Below the pieces are notes generated by a model. That model saw nothing but the letters and a program-made list of their open reading frames with translations, made no database searches and had not been told where the DNA came from. 64,000 nucleotides of DNA, taken from contig OZ024821.1 of NCBI GenBank assembly GCA_964016985.1, positions 12,636,620-12,700,619 on the forward strand. The letters run 5' to 3'. Position numbers and translations under genes: made by a program. Numbering within the stretch: the stretch's first letter is position 1; the number at the start of each line of letters is the position of its first letter. Positions 58,326-64,000 of this stretch are shown piece by piece. The stretch is from Anodontia alba (taxonomy: Eukaryota; Mollusca; Bivalvia; Lucinida; Lucinidae).

Positions 58326-58439
58326 TCTTCATGATTTCTTTATTTTCTTAACGTTTTAAAGATACTGGGAAGACCCGGATTTTTATTTTAATAAAACTGG
58401 CATGAGCAAAGTATTTTTGTCCAGGTGAATGGAAATCCA

Positions 58440-58622
58440 TACTATTGATTACATAATCATGCAATAAAATGTCGCGCTGTGTATCGCTGAGTCATCGGGA
58501 CAATTCTACCTGTCTCGCTATCTTAATATTCGTCACCGGGACAGGGAAACTATTGAGCGAGACATCAGGTACAGTCACTGCGAAATGAGACAAATAGGAA
58601 TGTCTCGCTGGCTGTACTGTAA
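58440..58622. repeat. GCGAGACA-rich repeat, right copy (inverted)
   Basis: Reverse match of 40325-40555, ending AATGTCTCGCTGGCTGTACTG. Confidence 0.75.
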
Positions 58623-59160
58623 GTATTTGGACAGATAGGCCTATGCAAACTGTAGACTCAGATCAGACGCAGCAGAGAAAGACAGAATGAAACTAGTTAG
58701 GGGGAACAGGGAAACAGAAATTTGGAAAACACTTTTAGGATAATAAAACGTGCGACCAGTAAAGACTCAGATCATCTTCCAATGCAAGGGCAGTCAGATG
58801 CCGTTTGTGGTGACAAACAGGCATGTAAACTCCAGTTCTTAAGAGAGATGGCAAACATCACTGTTTCAGTGAAGGGTTAAATGCGTTCTGTGGCGTCTGA
58901 TCTGGGTCTACATTGTTTGCTCATGCCTGTCTGTCCGAATACGTAGAGTAATTACGGAAATTCGATCAAATTGAACCCCTTCACCTGGTTCATAAAATGC
59001 TGCCTTCGACTCGAAAAATTCCTTATCAAGGCATATGCAGTAAAACATAAAGAGTGCTCGAGAAAGAGTGAGGGCCTTGCCCCCGCATTTACCAGAGTAT
59101 AAATAAAGATTAGTACTGTTTATATTCTTTTATATTTTCTATATATTGAGAAAATTATAT
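58623..59160. other. gene-free stretch of hairpin halves
   Basis: 58715-58800 is the inverse of 43880-43965. 58890-58950 is the inverse of about 32836-32890. No gene. Confidence 0.5.
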
Positions 59161-59600
59161 TTTCTATATATCGTGGGTTTAGCGCAACACTGCAGTAACT
59201 ACATATTTTGGCCAAAATGACTTTTCTTCCAAAATGGAAAGCATTTACTATAATGCAAGTTCTCACAAAATCTTGTAGTTGATTTATGAATAGTTAAGGA
59301 AATATTTGATATTAAAAAAATGTTGTATCTGAGGGACTTATATTTTTCAACGCAACAGTGTTGTAACTTAAGTTACAACAGTGTTGCAATTAAATAGATT
59401 AACTTTCAGCAAAAATTTGAATGCAACACTGCAGTATCTCCACATACCACTGTATTGCACTCAATTGTTAAATTAACTTTTGAATAAAATTTTGAGTGCA
59501 ACACTGCAGTATCTCCTCATAAAGCATTATTGTATTCTCAATTTAATAGAAAATTACTTAAAACTCATACTGCAAAAAAAGTGTTGTAAGTAGAGTTACA
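59161..59600. repeat. GCAACACTGCAGTA repeats
   Basis: CAACACTGCAGTA occurs at about 59185, 59423 and 59502, with related CAACAGTGTTGTAACTTAAG (palindromic, about 59353-59390) and GTGTTGTAAG (59581). Spacing is irregular, 80-240 bp. Confidence 0.6.
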
Positions 59601-61490
59601 TGTTTTTGTATCTTTCATATGTAGTTTGAATGCCAAACTATCTGTAATCTGCTGTATTGATTTTTCTCATACAATTGCTGAAGCAAATAATAATGTCTCC
59701 CTTTTTAAGACCTTCACCTTTTGGTTGTTTTTCAAAGTTGTGAGGTGGGAAGCATTTGAGTCAAATCAAAGTATTTTATATCTGAAGATAATGATTTATA
59801 CAAGTCCTAGCATTAAACATGATATATAGCATATATGTTTACATATGTTTTTTGCCTAATCAATAATTTCTAAAGGCTTCAATATTTATCAACTTGCACA
59901 GTATGAGAGGGAGCTATCATTATTTTCCCCGTCATAAAATAAATTACAAAAGTGAGACACCTGAACAAATTGCTATACATATCTTTAACCCTTGTCCTGA
60001 TGAATATATTAATGCTGCCACTCATATTTGTGACTATCAATCTATCAAATTACTTGATTTAATGTAGTCATTCAAATTTGCAGACTGAATGGCAAACAGT
60101 ATAGATCTTGATGAAGCCATTTGATCTTGATCTACAATGTTTGCAAAGGTAGGGGTTGGTGTGTTCAGTGGGATAAGGGTAAAATGGCTCTGCCTTGTAG
60201 AAATGCATTCAGGGGATGCAGATCACGAGACAGCATAAAAAAACAATGCAGACTCTGATCAGAATGCTCTTGGTCTTAACTGTTTGTCCGATATGTTCTG
60301 TAAGATGGTTATTCTTTGGAAGCAAGAAATACATCACAAAACTGACAATTGTGGAGTGAACAAGTTTTTCTGGGCCAGACTAGCTAGTTTAAAAGTCAGT
60401 TAGGCCTCACCAGTTTCAAAATTCCTTTGTGGAATCAGTGATTCCAAAGGACTGGAAATATAATCTACATTATGATGAAGGGCAGTGAGCATTTCACAGC
60501 TGCCAAACATTCTCTTTACACCAGTAGTAGTAAAGTTCTAAAATCAAAGGTCTGACAGGTCCATTGTCTCTGAGTGTAGGCTGGGGAAATGGTCCTGAAA
60601 GAAGACTTGCGTGTAGACTGATTTGCTTAAATCTGAAATCCAATACCATAAGCAAACAGTGTAGATGCTATTCAGATGCCCCATTCTGTGGCGTCTAATC
60701 TGGGACTACGCTGTTTGCCAATGTGCCATCACATGTCGAGTCAATGTTTTACAACAAGCTTTCTTTTACACAGCACTGACGTCACGACGACAAGAATAGC
60801 GTGGCTTTTGTCTGTAAATAACCATTACCTGGATTTCCCACGTTCGAATAAGTGATAGTCATGTGGACATCAACAATGAAAAGCTATATTTGTGCTCAGT
60901 AACTCAGGGTCATTTGGCAAACAATCTACCCAAAAGGTTTAGCCTTTGGAAGTAAACCTGTCTGTCAGTTAGGATCATTAGGGTTTTGGAAGCAAATATA
61001 TTCGTTTTTATTTCCAGTCACACAATAGCAGCAGGGTATTATTGTTTTCACTTTTTTCCTCATTGTGTCTGGCTGGGACTATGTCTGTCTGTCCATTCAT
61101 CCATCCAATCTCTGTCCATAGTACTTGATTCTGGACTGAATATGCTGTATTTGGGGACAGATGGTTGGGGATAATTTACGGACAAATGTCAATTTTTGAC
61201 AAATGTTTCTGCCCATGAATTCTAAAATCAGGTTTTGAGCTGTACTGATATCACCCTTCATTTTGGGAGCTTGTCTTTGATAAAGTCTGCAATGCAGAAT
61301 ATATTTTGCATAAAAGTATGAATGGCACATTTACAATCATTCCATTGGCCATTCGAATGCAACAGTAATTCAACATAACATCAATTCTCAGAGATGAGTA
61401 CCCTTTGTATATTATAGAGAAAACTGGGATTTACACACTGTTGTTGAACTGCCCCTTTGGCACTCTGATTGGTAATATAGACCCTGTTGT
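59601..61490. other. gene-free stretch with hairpin remnants
   Basis: GACCCAGATCAG-type pieces at about 60100, 60250 and 60655-60715. Short ORFs carry no recognised domain. Confidence 0.45.
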
Positions 61491-61515
61491 AAATCCGGTT
61501 GGTAAGAGTTTCGAT

Positions 61516-61570
61516 ATGGCGCTAGAAGGAGTTTTGGAATTTACCTACCTTGAAAAAGTAAAGTAAGCAT
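61516..61570 (+). other. possible short first coding exon
   Basis: ATG at 61516 begins MALEGVLEFTYLEK followed by GTAAAGTAAG, a plausible donor. No matching downstream exon can be shown in the window, and the protein is not recognised. Kept only as a candidate for the start of a gene running rightward. Confidence 0.2.
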
Positions 61571-62480
61571 TTACTATAATCTTCTTATTTCAAAAGACGG
61601 TCAATTTTAATGCTGTTGTCTGAATAAATATTCTTTTTAACCATCACATTTTATCATCACAAGATTTGCCAGAAAGCGAAATATTAATGGTCGAAGTTGT
61701 GCTCACGGAAAACAATTTTTTTCGAATCGAGTGATTTTCTAGAAAAATGCTGCTGATATTTACGTATCAACCCTTCTCTTGCTAAGCACGTCATGCCCTG
61801 TCTTAGCAAACGGTGTCGATCACACTGTTAGACACAATAAACATGTGAATTTGTATCAAAAACCCGGATCAAGCAATCTGATTGGCTGGAAATTAGAAGT
61901 AGGCGTGGCATTTTAATTTATTCAGCATGAGAAGGGTTAAGTTTCGCATTTGCATTTAGTTTCTACAACGAATATTGTGCAAAGTACTCATTGTTTGTGC
62001 AGACGATATCTCCTTCTAATTTTCGGTGTATGAAAGGATACACGAGAAAACACGTTTTTGAATGCATTGATTTTGTCCAAGGTTGGTAGCTGGTGGCTCC
62101 TGGGTTGGTTTTAATAGGAAATTGGATTGGAATGAGCCACTAATGATAGAAAGTACCGGTTGGTCAGTGTAGTTATTTGACTGAATGCCCTTTGCGAGAC
62201 TGGCTAGTGAGAAAATTGCCACTGTACATGCACTTCTTCGGGCAGGCAGTACTTCTGCATGTTACAGCCCAACAGTTTTTTGGATAGGGCGTTTTTGCAA
62301 CAGCATTTGTGACATGTAAACAAAACTGTAAATAAATTCGTATTCTGATGAATTGCTTAGGGACCAATCATTTGATTCTTACTGGTGAGAGTCGTTTTTC
62401 CAAAAGAACCATCATCCCTCACCCCATCCATTCAAAATCAAATTGTTGCTCCCTTAAACTATTTTGTATGTGAAATTGTC
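61571..62480. other. gene-free stretch
   Basis: No gene or repeat recognised. Confidence 0.4.
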
Positions 62481-62499
62481 TGTCAGATGTTATTATTAT

Positions 62500-63735
62500 A
62501 GTTCACTTTGAAAAGTGGGGCTGTACTGGATTTGCCATGCCCTTCCGTGATTCCATGACTGCAAAATTAAAATGCATTTTGCTTAATAACTTTTATGTTT
62601 ATAGTCCTACTTCAATGAAACTTACACTACACTTGATCTTCACTTGAGGCAAGTAAGGTATAGTCACAGAATAGTGGCCAAGGGCCAATAGCTCTTGGAG
62701 TTAGGTCCCTTCGTAGGTTTTCAAAATTTAAAATGCATTTTGCATAATATCTTTTATGTTTGTGGTCCTACTTTGATAAAACTAATATCACACTTGGTCT
62801 CTGAGGTAAGGAAGGTGTAGTGGCAGAATGGTGGCCAAGGCCCCATAACTCTTGGAGTCGTGACTTGGTAGGTTTTCAAAATTTAAAATAAATGCATTTT
62901 GGTTAATAACTTTTATGTTTGTGGTCCTACTTTATGAAAACTAATGCCACACTTGGTCTCTAAGGTAAGGAAGGTGTAGTAGCAAAATCGTGGCCAAGGG
63001 CCCATAACTTATGGAGTTATGTCCCTTCATAGGTTTTCAAATTTTGCCATTCTTAAAAATTGTCTCAACAGATGTGTCTCAGGAACTATGAAAGCTAGAA
63101 AGCTGAAAATTTGTAAAAACATGGACAATGATTGGCTGTATAGTGGATACTGGAATAGGGGCCAAGGGTCCATAACTCTTGGAGTTATGTCCCTTGGTAG
63201 GTTTTCAAAAAAATCTAAAATGTATTTGGCTCAATAACTTTTATGTTTGTAGTCCTACTTTGATGAAACTTATAACACATTTGGCCTCTAAGGTAAGTTA
63301 GATGTAGAGGCAGAATAGTGGCCAAGGGCCCATAACTCTTGGAGTTATGTCTCTTCCATAGGTTTTCAAATGTTGCCATTCTTGAAAATTTTCTTAACAG
63401 ATTCTCAGGAACTATGGAAGCTAGAAAGCCAAAAGTTTGTATAAATATGGATAATGACTGGATGTATCGTGTATACCAGAATTGGGGCCGAGGGTCCATA
63501 GCTCTTTGGAGTTATGTCCCCTTGTAGGTTTTCAATAACTTACGTTTGTGGTCCTACTTCAATGAAATTAGTAGGTTTTCAATAAGTTATGTTTGTGGTC
63601 CTACTTCAATTAAACTTATAACGCACTTCATCTCTAACGTAAGGAAAGTGTAGTGGCAGAATGGTGGCCAAGGGACCATAACTCTTGGAGTTATGCCCCT
63701 TTATAGGTTTTTCAAAATTTGCAAGTTTCATGAAT
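62500..63735. repeat. ~158-bp minisatellite with GGGCCCATAACTCTTGGAG units
   Basis: ATAACTCTTGGAG-type markers at about 62690, 62847, 63005, 63173, 63330, 63489 and 63680. Units alternate between a form with TTTTATGTTTGTGGTCCTAC and one with TCTCAGGAACTATGAAAGC, so the array has a higher-order structure. Confidence 0.8.
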
Positions 63736-64000
63736 TTTATATGGAATGATCATGAGTGTAAGATTCTGTTTATCATACGACCATTTGAAATTTAAAATTG
63801 TCAACCGTTCCACAGAAAATGCATGGTTGACATGGGACTTGTTCCCACCACTGAATAACAGCGTCATCATGTGTATTTTTGTGTTTGTTTCTAGCATGAA
63901 AGTGTGTTCTAGAATGAGAATCAGTTTAAAAGTGACTAAACATTTAAACATGTCAAGTGGATTCTTTATGTTCTTGTGATAATTGTATGTATACATAAAT
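63736..64000. other. window end, no gene
   Basis: Overlapping short ORFs on both strands; no domain recognised. Confidence 0.35.

Overview
ORGANISM. This is animal nuclear DNA: AT-rich, intron-poor, and dense in microsatellites, foldback/MITE-type repeats, tRNA-derived SINEs, mariner, hAT and pogo-type DNA elements, a Penelope-like retroelement family and a tyrosine-recombinase retrotransposon. The mix of short repeats (minisatellite arrays containing 'GGGCCATAACTC'; hairpins built on 'GACCCAGATCAGACGCC' and on 'GTCGTCTGCTG'; pieces framed by 'AGGCGAGCTATG' or 'ATACCCCGCC') is what I associate with bivalve molluscs. I infer a bivalve and cannot name the species. I see no intact host protein-coding gene, rRNA gene, functional tRNA gene, CRISPR array or bacterial operon. 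LAYOUT. 0-4 kb: a decayed tandem array and two foldback elements. 4-13.3 kb: a Penelope-like (PLE) cluster with three copies, one inserted into the reverse-transcriptase gene of another, plus a LINE fragment with a degenerate 2A-like motif and PHD-like zinc fingers. 13.3-16 kb: foldback elements. 16.2-18.8 kb: a ~153-bp satellite split by a mariner element with TA target duplication. 19.5-24.5 kb: nested MITEs and hairpins. 26.2-29.4 kb: a truncated second mariner inside compound inverted repeats, a LINE 3' tail and microsatellites. 29.7-34.3 kb: palindromes and SINEs. 34.7-36 kb: (TA)n. 37.6-38.3 kb: a decayed protein-coding remnant. 38.8-42 kb: two hAT-like non-autonomous elements. 42.4-56.4 kb: a large inverted-repeat architecture whose left arm carries a 6,645-bp Ngaro-type element (45944-52588). 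56.6-58.3 kb: a 128-bp satellite inside a terminally inverted element. 58.4-64 kb: further repeats, and a 62.5-63.7 kb minisatellite. MAIN SYSTEM. The Ngaro-type element lies on the minus strand. From its 5' end it carries repeat A1, a small ORF, a Gag-like ORF (SAM-like region and C-rich zinc knuckle), RT/RNase H with a YLDD motif, a tyrosine recombinase with R...HxxR...Y, then the joined repeats B1-A2, a 545-bp spacer and B2. B1 abuts A2 exactly, as expected if the B1A2 block is the template for the junction of a circular intermediate. The RT frame has no ATG and begins one frame back from the Gag stop, at a canonical A AAA AAC slippery heptamer directly before that stop, so Gag-RT is probably made by -1 ribosomal frameshifting. 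Two single-base deletions break RNase H and the recombinase, although the A repeats differ at only one position that I can see. Without the element its flanks join into a sequence matched, inverted, at 54.37-54.6 kb. That match supplies a paralogous empty site and shows no evident target-site duplication.
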